From Desulfovirgula thermocuniculi DSM 16036 (GTDB lineage Bacteria > Bacillota > Desulfotomaculia > Desulfotomaculales > Desulfovirgulaceae), in contig NZ_AUBR01000025.1 in NCBI RefSeq assembly GCF_000429345.1, forward strand, positions 1 through 45,763: a stretch of DNA of 45,763 bases. Direction: 5' to 3'. Within the stretch, counting starts at the first letter, position 1, and each line of letters starts with the position of its first letter. The notes beneath the pieces were generated by a model. It was not told where the DNA came from, did no database searches, and was given only the letters and a program-made list of their open reading frames with translations. The translations under genes and the position numbers were made by a program. Below, in pieces: positions 30,479 through 38,910 of this stretch.

Positions 30479-30820
30479 ATGTCTCGGGATGTTGGTTTCT
30501 ATCTGGAAATCATTTTGGAAGCTATTAACAAGATCCAATCGTATACGGCAGGACTCTCTTTTGAAGCCTTCTCGCGGGAAACCATGATCCAGGATGCCGT
30601 GGCTGCAAACCTGTATATGATTGGGGAGGCAATCAGACGAATTCCCGAGTCCTTGTGGGAGAAGTACAAGGAGGTGGGGCGGGAAAAGTTGGTGGAAGTT
30701 CAGGACCATCTACTTCGCGAGTATTACGATTTAAACCCGGAATTTCTCTGGGGTGTGATACGGGACAGATTGCCGCTCTTAAAACGTGCCGTCGAAGAAC
30801 TTCTTCACATGAAAGCATAG
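30479..30820 (+). CDS. HepT-like (DUF86) protein with degenerate active site
   Basis: 113 residues, all helical, with the HepT pattern DVGFYLEIILEAINKIQ...AVAANLYMIGEAIRRIP and EYYDLNPEFLWGVIRDRLPLL. HepT toxins use an Rx4HxY motif; here the positions read Q75, R80 and Y82, so both catalytic residues are replaced and RNase activity is unlikely. No MntA partner is adjacent: the preceding gene is the zinc-finger protein 14 bp upstream. It may be a repurposed or decaying toxin. Confidence 0.8.
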   Translation: MSRDVGFYLEIILEAINKIQSYTAGLSFEAFSRETMIQDAVAANLYMIGEAIRRIPESLWEKYKEVGREKLVEVQDHLLREYYDLNPEFLWGVIRDRLPLLKRAVEELLHMKA

Positions 30821-30867
30821 TGAGCGCTATTTCTGCAAGCCGGAAAAATTGAAAATCTTTTTTTAGC

Positions 30868-30915
30868 GGGGAGGTGCCGGGTTAATTTCCGGTCCTCCCT
30901 TTCGTTTTTCTTTTT
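30868..30915 (+). terminator. Rho-independent terminator after the HepT-like gene
   Basis: GGGGAGGTGCCGG paired with CCGGTCCTCCC (one mismatch), 8-nt loop, followed by a T-rich stretch. Confidence 0.8.
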
Positions 30916-30940
30916 AAAACCCTACGAGGAGGTGCTTACC

Positions 30941-32821
30941 TTGCATCTGCTCCGGAGAAGGACAAGAATTGGAAGCATTCTGGTACTATTGGCGTTTACC
31001 CTTAGCTTTGCCTTTCCCGCGTGGGCAGACATTTTAAAGTGGGAAGACCCTACTACACACCCCGCTCCACCCCTTTACGCCGCGCAGGGGCACGCGACTT
31101 ATACCCGCCAGCACTTCACGGAGTTCTGGGTGAACGAGACGGGGGACACCGTGACCTCGCCCTTCAAGGTGTTCGAGGGCTGGTGCTCGGTGTTCGACAC
31201 GGTGCCGTTCGAGGCCAGCCAGGGGTGGACGGCGGTTGGTCAGAACGACCCCGCCTTCTCCCAGGCGGACCAGTACCTGGCCGCCCTGGGCGTGCCGCAG
31301 GACGGGGGGTACTACATCGTCAGCCCGGCGTTCTGGTCCACTCAGGGTACCGTTCCTGGCGGGGTGAACCCCATGCTGCCCAGGGCCGGGTACAGCGACT
31401 GCCTAAAGGACGTGCCCGTGCGGGCCGTGATGGACGAGAGTGGTTTAACTCCTGGTTATGATACCCTTTCCAACCCCAAGTGCTTCGGCAACGGCCCGGC
31501 GGGGCAGGGCTTCGAGGCGGGCGGCTACGACGCCAGCGGTGCCGGCTGGCACTGGTACTCGAAAGAGGCCAACTCGCCCGTGGGCCTGACGAAGGACTAC
31601 GCGGCCTCCATGGGCAGGGACGCCCTGAGCCGCGGCGGGCAGACGAGCACCACCAGGGCGAAGATCCTGTACTCCTACATCTACGGTGTCGCGGCGACGA
31701 ACGTTGACTGCATCGGCCTGGCGCAGGGTCCCAACGGCAAGGACAGGTTCAGGGCGGGTTTCTTCAACTCCACGCCCTACTTGGTGAAGGACGCCACGCT
31801 GAGGGCCTACATCGTCCAGAACGGGAAGTACACGCTGGCCGCGAGCACGAAGACGCAGATCGGGCCGGTACCCGTGGGCGACGGGCGGGGCGGGACGATG
31901 AGGCCGGCGGGCACGCCGTCCTACGGCCCCGGGGTAAAGCCGGGCGCCACGCCCAACAGCGTGGAGTGGGAGTTCGAGGTGTCGCCCCCCTCGGGCCAGT
32001 ACGAGCTGAGGGTGACCATAAACATGCAGTATTCGGAGAACGGCCTGCCGCTGTTCGAGCCTCTCAACACCGTGGCCGCCTACGGCAGGTTTGGCGCCCT
32101 TGTGCCCCCGCTCACGGGGCAGAAGATGGAGAAGGCGCCGAGCCTCCTCTTCAGGGGATCGAACCCTTACGATGACAACTGGGCGAATACGAGTATGTCG
32201 GGCGTTACCCTTCCCCCGCCCGGAGGGGAGCAACCCGGGACGGATGACCTCGCCGTGACGAGCATCCAGGTGCTGGACGCGGAAACCGGCCAGCCGGTTT
32301 CTTCACCGCGGGCAAACCAACCTCTGAAAGTCAGGGCGACTTTCGCTTCCGGCTTCAATGTGGGCGGTTGGGCCAAGATTAGGCTGTACAAGTACCAGGT
32401 TGAATTCAAGCGGCTCGACGAGGTCGGGAGCACGAACATTTACCTCGAACCGCACGGGAGTTACACGAAAGAGTGGAGCGGCCTTGTGATCGGGGAGGGC
32501 CAGTACAAGTTCATAGCCTCGATATGCTACTATAACACCGGGAACGATCCCTCCACCGGGTGGCGGCCCGAGAAGTTTGACGGAAAATACGATGAGAAGA
32601 CGTACGACAACAACAAGAAAGAGGCCGACCTGACGGGGACGGAGCAGCCGCCGCACATGCCGCAGCCGCGGGAGTGGAGCCAACCCGCCTGGTACCCGCC
32701 GCTGGCGTGGAGGGAAACCCCGGTCTACGAGACCGTTACCGAACCCGTGTACGGGTGGAAGAAGGTCCCCTTCACCAAGGAGCAACCCGAGGGGAAGGTC
32801 CGGGTGCGCCTGGTTGAGTAG
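30941..32821 (+). CDS. Large secreted protein, unknown
   Basis: 626 residues with a clear signal peptide (RRRTRIGSILVLLAFTLSFAFPAWA). The body is rich in Trp, Tyr and Gly with few Cys; a CARDB-like beta domain seems to lie near ~430-560 (DDLAVTSIQVLDAETGQPV; PLKVRATFASG). The C-terminus is Pro- and Trp-rich (PAWYPPLAWRETPVYETV). No catalytic motif recognised. TTG 30941 has GAGGAGGTG at good spacing. It is followed by another large secreted protein; together they may be surface or filament components. Confidence 0.7.
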   Translation: MHLLRRRTRIGSILVLLAFTLSFAFPAWADILKWEDPTTHPAPPLYAAQGHATYTRQHFTEFWVNETGDTVTSPFKVFEGWCSVFDTVPFEASQGWTAVGQNDPAFSQADQYLAALGVPQDGGYYIVSPAFWSTQGTVPGGVNPMLPRAGYSDCLKDVPVRAVMDESGLTPGYDTLSNPKCFGNGPAGQGFEAGGYDASGAGWHWYSKEANSPVGLTKDYAASMGRDALSRGGQTSTTRAKILYSYIYGVAATNVDCIGLAQGPNGKDRFRAGFFNSTPYLVKDATLRAYIVQNGKYTLAASTKTQIGPVPVGDGRGGTMRPAGTPSYGPGVKPGATPNSVEWEFEVSPPSGQYELRVTINMQYSENGLPLFEPLNTVAAYGRFGALVPPLTGQKMEKAPSLLFRGSNPYDDNWANTSMSGVTLPPPGGEQPGTDDLAVTSIQVLDAETGQPVSSPRANQPLKVRATFASGFNVGGWAKIRLYKYQVEFKRLDEVGSTNIYLEPHGSYTKEWSGLVIGEGQYKFIASICYYNTGNDPSTGWRPEKFDGKYDEKTYDNNKKEADLTGTEQPPHMPQPREWSQPAWYPPLAWRETPVYETVTEPVYGWKKVPFTKEQPEGKVRVRLVE

Positions 32822-32885
32822 GCGGCCCGGATCCTCCTTTTTTTTGTGAAAAAAGAAATTTAGCGAAAGGAGGTTAAGTAATAAG

Positions 32886-35513
32886 GTGAGCCGGAAGGCA
32901 TTGAGCACGGTACTCGTCGCGTCGCTCCTGCTCTGCCTGGCCCTCCAGACGCTCCCGGCGCTGGCCGGGCCCCAGTTGCAGTGGGCCGATCTGGTGACGG
33001 GCGTGGACGCAAACGGGAACCTCGTCACGACCCGCGTGTACGGCTACTACGCGGATATCGAGGGGTTCGGCCGGGTGTTCGTCGTCTGCGACCCCGCCAC
33101 CGGGAGGGAGACGGGGGAGGCCTACGTGCCCGGGGCCAAGGTGGGGGACAGGCAGGTGCAGAAGCTGGTCAGGTACGAGCGGAAGCTGGACCTGGACTGG
33201 GACCACCCGAAGCAGGTCAACCCCGTCCGCCTGTCCCTGATCGCGCCGAACATCCCCACGGACGTCAATTACGATTGGGACTACTACGAGCGGACGGGGC
33301 AACTGGTGGAGAGGGCGTTCAACCAGTTCGCCTGGCCGATGAGTTGGTCGTTCGCCCGGATGATCCCCGGTTCCGACCCGGACTACTGGCTCATCCTCGG
33401 CGTACTGCAGAACCCCAACCCCTACCCGGTGAGGGTGAACATGCAAGCATCCATTTGGGGTTGGCATACTAGGTGGAATAGGGACGGTGCGATTTCAAAA
33501 GATCTGCAGGGGGTTTCGCTCGGACCCAACGAGACGAAGTATGTCCTCATAAACCGCGGGCAGAAAAGGGAATTCCTGGCGGACAGGTTGTGGTACAAGT
33601 GGCCGCAGCCGGGCTACTCCGAGGCCTACTACGATGTCCAGGTGAAGAGGGTGGACGACCCCGAGTACCCCGAGATCCTGAAGTCCGGCGACGCGTACGG
33701 CTTTTTCGTGCCCTACGTCCGGTGGGACGGCACCGACCCGACCGTCTACCCGCTCATACCCATGAGGCTGGCGTTCGATTTCCACTGCTGGTCGGATGAC
33801 GATTACGGTTCCTACTGGTATTCCTATTACCGAGGGCGCGAGTTCCCCGAGTGCTGGGGCCACGCCGAGCACGACCCCGCGACGGGCCAGTGGACCGTCA
33901 GCGTCTCGTTTTACTACTTCAAAAAACCGTGGTGGATGTCCGATGCAGAGTGGCAGAAGGTTTACAACACGGCGGTGAACAAGGCGATCTCCGCCCTGAA
34001 GCCGCTCTTCGAGAAGTGGTACCCGAAAGTCCCCTTCTGGTGCGCTTGGTGGGACGACCCCTACCTCAGGGTCAACGGGGAGACCGGTGAGTACATTACC
34101 TACGGTAACTGGCCTGGCGGCCGCGAGCCGTCGTTCCGCATCACCTTCTACTACCTGGAGCCCGTCCCGCCGCGGAACGCGCCGCCCCCGCCCGGTAGCC
34201 AGTACTGGTGGAGCAACACGAGGTGGGGCGGGTGGCTCTACACTACGGGGGGCGCCTACGCGTACGGTTCCGAGCTGACCGCGCCGGTGCTTTTCAGCTA
34301 TCCTTATTCGCGGGGCGTCGAGGAGTTCAACTACACTACCTACACCTGCAGGGAAAGGGACGGGGACACAAGCAACTTCGTGGTGCCGGAAGGAACGGGC
34401 ATATATGAGAGGACGACGGACCTGCGCTACTACGACCCCGACGGCTGGATGAGGTACCTGCCCGTGGTCAGGGCCCAGCCGATGTTCGTGGAGTGGTACA
34501 GATTCGTCCCGACCCAGGGGGACTTCGGCTATCTGACGAAGGAGATTGCTCCCGGCTACCTGCTCTGGGTCGATACGGAGACGAGACCCGTGCTGAGCGT
34601 CGCGACCCAACCCATCGAGGTCAGCGTCGACTGGTGGTGCTGGGCCCACGTTTCGAGCGGCAGGTCGAGCGGCATCGCGCAGTTCCACCGCTACTGGCGC
34701 TGGACGCCGCAGTCGGGGTGGCAGTTCCTGGGGCAGTCCCACGAGAGCGCCACGCCGATCAGCGACCAGCGGGATTCGCGTTGGAAGGTCACCGTCAGGT
34801 ACGCACACAGGGTGACCGGGAATAACCCGAACAACTTCCCGGTGCTCTGGAGGGCCCAGTGGGGCAACTCGCCGCCCGCCCTCTACTGGCCTGGGGCGCA
34901 GGCACTGCGGGAGAAGGGGAACAACGTCAGCGTCGACCCGCTGATCCCGCTGTCCGGAAACCCCTACCTGGGGGCGAACGAGCAGAACAAGTTGATTGCT
35001 TCCTGCGAAAAGACGGCCGGCTTGGAGCTGGCGAGGGAGCGCCAGAGGGGAGAGTCCTTCGAGTCCTTCGAATCGCGCGTCCTGTCCGAGATCGTCAGCG
35101 GCATAGTCCAGCCGGTGTTTTCCTCCCAGGAAGAGGCCGTGTTTGAGGGGGGCGGCAGGTTCGCGATCGTGCCGACCTTCGAGCCTGGCAGGGGCGGCGT
35201 TATTGGCGGCGCCCAGAAGTACCTGATCCATTACCGCTATGTGTGGGACAGTAAATGGGATTGGTACGTCTGGGACGACCCCGAGGATGACGTGATAGGC
35301 TTCCCCGGGGCGAACATGACGCTCTGCTCCTACATCTCCGCCTGGTCGCCGACGGACGGCCTCGTGGTCAGGGCAGGCGACGAGTACTTTGCCGAACTAC
35401 TTCGCAGAAAAAGCACGGAAATACTATTCAATAGTGGAAGCACGCTTGCTCAAAGGCTGTGGCGGTTCCACAGCGGGGGGGTCGTGTACCCGCCCCCCTA
35501 CCCGGAGGACTGA
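32886..35513 (+). CDS. Very large secreted aromatic-rich protein, unknown
   Basis: 875 residues with a signal peptide (SRKALSTVLVASLLLCLALQTLPALA). The mature part has an exceptional number of Trp and Tyr (for example KWPQPGYSEAYYDVQVKR, WYPKVPFWCAWWDDPYL) suggesting a beta-rich extracellular structure. No family recognised. GTG 32886 lies 11 nt after AAAGGAGGT. The coding end is followed by a strong terminator, so this gene and the one at 30941 form one transcription unit. Confidence 0.72.
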   Translation: MSRKALSTVLVASLLLCLALQTLPALAGPQLQWADLVTGVDANGNLVTTRVYGYYADIEGFGRVFVVCDPATGRETGEAYVPGAKVGDRQVQKLVRYERKLDLDWDHPKQVNPVRLSLIAPNIPTDVNYDWDYYERTGQLVERAFNQFAWPMSWSFARMIPGSDPDYWLILGVLQNPNPYPVRVNMQASIWGWHTRWNRDGAISKDLQGVSLGPNETKYVLINRGQKREFLADRLWYKWPQPGYSEAYYDVQVKRVDDPEYPEILKSGDAYGFFVPYVRWDGTDPTVYPLIPMRLAFDFHCWSDDDYGSYWYSYYRGREFPECWGHAEHDPATGQWTVSVSFYYFKKPWWMSDAEWQKVYNTAVNKAISALKPLFEKWYPKVPFWCAWWDDPYLRVNGETGEYITYGNWPGGREPSFRITFYYLEPVPPRNAPPPPGSQYWWSNTRWGGWLYTTGGAYAYGSELTAPVLFSYPYSRGVEEFNYTTYTCRERDGDTSNFVVPEGTGIYERTTDLRYYDPDGWMRYLPVVRAQPMFVEWYRFVPTQGDFGYLTKEIAPGYLLWVDTETRPVLSVATQPIEVSVDWWCWAHVSSGRSSGIAQFHRYWRWTPQSGWQFLGQSHESATPISDQRDSRWKVTVRYAHRVTGNNPNNFPVLWRAQWGNSPPALYWPGAQALREKGNNVSVDPLIPLSGNPYLGANEQNKLIASCEKTAGLELARERQRGESFESFESRVLSEIVSGIVQPVFSSQEEAVFEGGGRFAIVPTFEPGRGGVIGGAQKYLIHYRYVWDSKWDWYVWDDPEDDVIGFPGANMTLCSYISAWSPTDGLVVRAGDEYFAELLRRKSTEILFNSGSTLAQRLWRFHSGGVVYPPPYPED

Positions 35514-35533
35514 GGGGCGCGTGGGGCGTTCTG

Positions 35534-35575
35534 CCGGGCCGGCGGCGGCTGGCTCCGCCGGCCCGGATTCCTTTT
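35534..35575 (+). terminator. Rho-independent terminator after the 875-residue protein gene
   Basis: Perfect 12-bp stem CCGGGCCGGCGG/CCGCCGGCCCGG with a 9-nt loop, then ATTCCTTTTT. Confidence 0.88.
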
Positions 35576-35732
35576 TCAGCTTTCAGCACGGTTTTGGCGT
35601 TCGATGATCGGGAATCCCCGTGCCGGAGAGAGTCCCGAGTTTTCTCTTTGCCGCGAAATTTGCAAAAATCTGTCGAAAAAGGAAGAAAGAGAGGACTTGC
35701 TGGAAGAAAAGAAGAAATATCATTAATCGCTC

Positions 35733-35746
35733 AGGAAATATTTCCT
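35733..35746. promoter_or_regulatory. Perfect 14-bp palindrome before the Asp-box protein gene
   Basis: AGGAAATATTTCCT, immediately upstream of the ribosome binding site GGGGGTGG. The 248-bp gap 35514-35761 otherwise holds the upstream terminator and AT-rich DNA that may contain the promoter; no clear -35/-10 pair was found. Confidence 0.5.
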
Positions 35747-35761
35747 CCGGGGGTGGTGTTC

Positions 35762-37360
35762 TTGCGTTCCCGCGTACTCGCCGCAGGGGTTTCCTTTTTC
35801 CTTGCAGTAATACTGATCGCTGTAGTTGCAACACCTGGCTTGGCCAGCGCCGATATCGGTTTCGAAAGGGTGCTGGGCGGTACCGTGGCGAAGGTATTCG
35901 CCTTTCCGGACGTGCCTGGCGGTCCCCTCGCTTTTGCCTTTGTAAAAGAAGAGGGGACGTACGGAAAGTCCGGGGCGTGTTTGCTTTACCGGAGCAGGGA
36001 CTCCGGCAAGACCTGGGAAAAAGTCGAGTGGCTGGTGGACAACATCTACCGCGGAGACGAAGAGATAGGTGAACTCCGCAGTATGGCGGCGCTTTCCGAC
36101 GGCACGCTGGTTTTGACCGGTTCGTGGGCCAGAACTTCCGAGCCGTTCCTCCTCTACAGCAGGGACGGCGGCACGAGGTGGGAAAGCCAGGCTTCCGGAG
36201 AGGGATCCCCGCTGGTCGCCTGGGCGGCGGGGGACCGGGTTTTCGGCCTCTTCAAGTATCGGTTTGGTTCCATGACCGTCTTGAAAGTTTCTGACGACCG
36301 CGGAAGGACCTGGCCTGTAGATTTAAAGGTGGGGTTGGAAGCAAACGAACGCGCTTTTACGACACCTGACGGGCGCGCTTGCTTTGTCGTTTCGGACGCG
36401 TATGCACTCTGGGCGACGGCTGACGGCGGCACGACCTGGCGCGATACCGGAGTTAGACTCTCGGCGGTACCCCATCCACTCGGCCCGGGTTACGCGCCGG
36501 GTTGGCCTCCGGACATGCTCGGGGGAGAGGTGGCCGCTGTGTTCGAAGCTGACGGCTCATTGACAGCTGTAGCCTGTAGCCCGGGCGCTCCAGCTGGCGT
36601 GTACATTTCCCGCGACGGCGGGAAGACGTGGAAGCAGGTTGAGCAAGCCCAGTTCGAGTGGCGGCCGAAGCATACGGCCAGCAGGGCGATCAGCGTGGCC
36701 GCGGCTCCTGGCGGGCTGATCTTCGCGGGCACGCCGGATGACTGTGTCTTGGTTTCGGAGGATTACGGAGTTACCTGGAAACCAGTCACGCAGGGAGTCA
36801 CCGAAGAGGTTCACGAACTGGCGTGCTTTCCTTCGGGAGACTCCGTCGTGGTACTGGCCGCCACCCCGGCAGGCCTGCTGAGGATGGAGTACCAGAAGCA
36901 CCAAGTTCAGGTTGGCGGAGCGCTGGAGCAGGGGGCTGGTGGTAGTGAAGGGCAGAATCAGGGACAAATGTCCGAGAAAACTTCACCACCAGCCGTCGTG
37001 AAATTCGTGATCGGGCAGAGGGCCTTTTGGGTTGGCGACCAGAAGAAGGACATGGACGCCGAGGCGTTCACCGAGAACGGCCGCACTTACATGCCCGTGC
37101 GCTACCTGGGCGAGTCCCTGGGCGCGGAGGTCGGGTGGGATGGGGCGACCCAGACGGTGACCCTGGCCAAGAGCAACGTGATGGTGAAGCTCGTGGTGGG
37201 GGACAAGATCATCTACGTCAACGGGCAACCCAGGGAGATGGACGTGGCCCCGCTGGTCCGCAGGGGCCGCACCTACCTCCCCGCGCGCTATGTAGCCGAG
37301 GCGCTTGGATACAAGGTGGGTTGGGATCCGGTGACACAAGCCGTGAGCGTGATGCGGTAG
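35762..37360 (+). CDS. Secreted Asp-box propeller protein with stalk domain
   Basis: 532 residues. Signal peptide (RVLAAGVSFFLAVILIAVVATPGLASA), then six Asp-box motifs of the S-x-D-x-G-x-T-W type (SRDSGKTWE, SRDGGTRWE, SDDRGRTWP, TADGGTTWR, SRDGGKTWK, SEDYGVTWK) spread over ~45-380, indicating a sialidase/sortilin-like beta-propeller. The C-terminal ~125 residues are a PF07833-type stalk domain with IIYVNGQPREMDV and YLPARYVAEALGYKVGW, nearly the same as in the protein at 28572. No sialidase catalytic residues were identified, so a structural or binding role is more likely. TTG 35762 follows GGGGGTGG. Confidence 0.8.
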   Translation: MRSRVLAAGVSFFLAVILIAVVATPGLASADIGFERVLGGTVAKVFAFPDVPGGPLAFAFVKEEGTYGKSGACLLYRSRDSGKTWEKVEWLVDNIYRGDEEIGELRSMAALSDGTLVLTGSWARTSEPFLLYSRDGGTRWESQASGEGSPLVAWAAGDRVFGLFKYRFGSMTVLKVSDDRGRTWPVDLKVGLEANERAFTTPDGRACFVVSDAYALWATADGGTTWRDTGVRLSAVPHPLGPGYAPGWPPDMLGGEVAAVFEADGSLTAVACSPGAPAGVYISRDGGKTWKQVEQAQFEWRPKHTASRAISVAAAPGGLIFAGTPDDCVLVSEDYGVTWKPVTQGVTEEVHELACFPSGDSVVVLAATPAGLLRMEYQKHQVQVGGALEQGAGGSEGQNQGQMSEKTSPPAVVKFVIGQRAFWVGDQKKDMDAEAFTENGRTYMPVRYLGESLGAEVGWDGATQTVTLAKSNVMVKLVVGDKIIYVNGQPREMDVAPLVRRGRTYLPARYVAEALGYKVGWDPVTQAVSVMR

Positions 37361-37383
37361 CCAACGTTAATCAAGCCCGGATA

Positions 37384-37421
37384 GCCAGGCATCCTTTTCC
37401 AGGGGTGCCCGGCTTTTTTTT
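37384..37421 (+). terminator. Rho-independent terminator after the Asp-box protein gene
   Basis: GCCAGGCATCC paired with GGGGTGCCCGGC (one mismatch), loop TTTTCCA, then eight T. Confidence 0.85.
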
Positions 37422-37557
37422 GTAGAGCCTTTGCAAGAAAGGGACACAACACGATTGGGTGCTATGGTCCCCTGCCGCCCAAGCCCGGCCAGGTTCTGGT
37501 ACGGGCGGCACTCTACCGGGCTGTCGGTAGAATGGTACCGACAGCCCGGCTTTTTTT
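37422..37557 (+). ncRNA. Candidate structured RNA between two terminators
   Basis: This ~136-nt stretch lies between the terminator ending at 37421 and its own perfect 14-bp terminator (CCGGGCTGTCGGTA/TACCGACAGCCCGG, 37516-37549, then seven T). Inside are two more possible helices: GGGAC 37441/GTCCC 37467 and GCCGCCC 37474/GGGCGGC 37503. It could be a small RNA or a 5' leader with attenuator for the genes at 37605 onward. No known riboswitch was matched. Confidence 0.45.
37516..37557 (+). terminator. Perfect 14-bp terminator / attenuator
   Basis: CCGGGCTGTCGGTA and TACCGACAGCCCGG with a 6-nt loop, followed by seven T, 47 bp before the next start codon. Confidence 0.88.
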
Positions 37558-37604
37558 GTAGCGGTCACATCCCGGAATCCACCAAGAGAGGGGAGGTCTT
37601 CCGG

Positions 37605-37808
37605 GTGTTCCTGGCCAAGGTGGCGTGCTACCTGGTACTCGGCTACGCGGCCGCCGTTGCGGTGGCGGCACTCGCCTGGCGGCTCACGGGCCGGTACAGG
37701 GGGGTACTGGTGCTGGCGTCGCTTCTCTGGCCGCTGGCGGTAGCCGAGGTGCTGAAAGAGAAGAAATATGTGGGCAGGAAGAAAAAGTATCTTGTCCGGA
37801 GGGGATAG
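37605..37808 (+). CDS. Small membrane protein before the radical SAM gene
   Basis: 67 residues with two membrane helices (~5-25, ~32-50) and a very basic end (KEKKYVGRKKKYLVRRG). It is not a typical RiPP precursor: no leader/core pattern and no Cys/Ser/Thr-rich tail. GTG 37605 follows GGGGAGGTC; the frame is open upstream through the terminator but that part is not credible. It ends 1 nt before the radical SAM start, so the two are probably co-translated. Confidence 0.65.
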   Translation: MFLAKVACYLVLGYAAAVAVAALAWRLTGRYRGVLVLASLLWPLAVAEVLKEKKYVGRKKKYLVRRG

Positions 37809-37809
37809 A

Positions 37810-38832
37810 GTGGAAGAGGAAGATCCGGAGAAACCGGAATTTCATCCCGTACACGTTAACTGGTTGCTGACGAAGGCCTGCAGTGCAGGTTGCCGCCACT
37901 GCTACATCAGGGGCAGGTTCGGCGGCCCCGAACTGGGTACGGGAGAGGCCCTGGCACTGCTGGAGGAAATGGCGGCCGCCGGGGTGCGGAGCGTGTGCTT
38001 CACGGGCGGCGAATTCTTGGCGAGACCGGACGCGCTTGCCCTGGCAGGGGCCGCCGTCCGGCTCGGGCTGGAGGTCTCCGTGGTGACCAGCGGTTTCCCG
38101 ATTACCGAGGAACTCGCGGAGAGTTTGGCCGTCCTGGGGGCCACTACGTACCTCAGCGTCGACGGGGTCGGTCCCGAAACCCACGAGAGGGTGCGCGGCC
38201 CCGGGTCGTGGGAAGTGGTTCGGCGGGCCGCCCGGCTCCTGGCGCGGGCCGGGGCGCGCGTGTGCACCGTGACGGCACTCTCCCGGCTGAACGTTGCGGA
38301 CGCGGGCAGGATTCCCGCCGCGGCCGGGGAGTTCGGGGCCGAGGTTGTCTGCCTGCTCCCAGCCATGCCGCAGGGTGCGATGGGGCGGGAGCTCGTCCTG
38401 GGGGCCGGGGAGTTCGCCGCGGTGGTGCGCTCGGCTGCTAAGGGAGCGGGGGCCGCGGGGGTGGAACTACACCTGTGGTGCGCGCCCTTCGCGGGCATTT
38501 TAGGAGATTTGGGCGCGGGGGTGAGGTGGTGGCCCTGCAGGGGGGCGCCCGTGGCAGACATTTCGCCCGACGGGAAGCTACTCCTGTGCGACGTGCTGGA
38601 CTTCGCCTTCGCGGACCTGCGCGGGGGGAATTTCGGCGAAGTGTGCCAGGAAATAGCGGGGATGCCGGAGTTCGCGGAGGCACACTTTCCTGTCCGACCA
38701 GCGGAAGTCTGCCGGAAGTGCCCCGCTTGGGGGGAGTGCCGGGGCGGGTGCTTCGCGAGGGCCTACTTGGATTTTGGGAGCCTTTCGGTCCCGGACCCGC
38801 TGTGCCCGAGGGCCGCGGGGTTACTCGGTTGA
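37810..38832 (+). CDS. Radical SAM enzyme with SPASM-type C-terminus
   Basis: 340 residues. The iron-sulfur motif CSAGCRHC (C24, C28, C31) opens the radical SAM barrel; CFTGGEF is the GGE motif for SAM binding. The C-terminal part has a Cys-rich pattern (WPCRGAP..ISPDG..LLCD, then VCRKCPAWGECRGGC and DPLCP) like SPASM/twitch auxiliary-cluster domains, seen in enzymes that modify peptides or cofactors (PqqE, AnSME, NirJ/AhbD type). The substrate is unknown. GTG 37810 follows GGAGGGG. Next gene: a spermidine-synthase-like enzyme. Confidence 0.88.
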   Translation: MEEEDPEKPEFHPVHVNWLLTKACSAGCRHCYIRGRFGGPELGTGEALALLEEMAAAGVRSVCFTGGEFLARPDALALAGAAVRLGLEVSVVTSGFPITEELAESLAVLGATTYLSVDGVGPETHERVRGPGSWEVVRRAARLLARAGARVCTVTALSRLNVADAGRIPAAAGEFGAEVVCLLPAMPQGAMGRELVLGAGEFAAVVRSAAKGAGAAGVELHLWCAPFAGILGDLGAGVRWWPCRGAPVADISPDGKLLLCDVLDFAFADLRGGNFGEVCQEIAGMPEFAEAHFPVRPAEVCRKCPAWGECRGGCFARAYLDFGSLSVPDPLCPRAAGLLG

Positions 38833-38910
38833 GCTCCGGCGGACGGTACGGCGCCGTTCGCCCTGTTTTTTGTGGACACAACTCCGGCAAGTACAAGGGA
38901 GGTAGAGCGC

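Noticed and set aside
33495-35231. Large - strand frame opposite the 875-residue secreted protein
   Set aside because: The + frame has a signal peptide, ribosome binding site and terminator; the - frame has none of these.
37431-37604. Upstream extension of the 67-residue membrane protein
   Set aside because: The frame would run through a perfect terminator hairpin and its T run.
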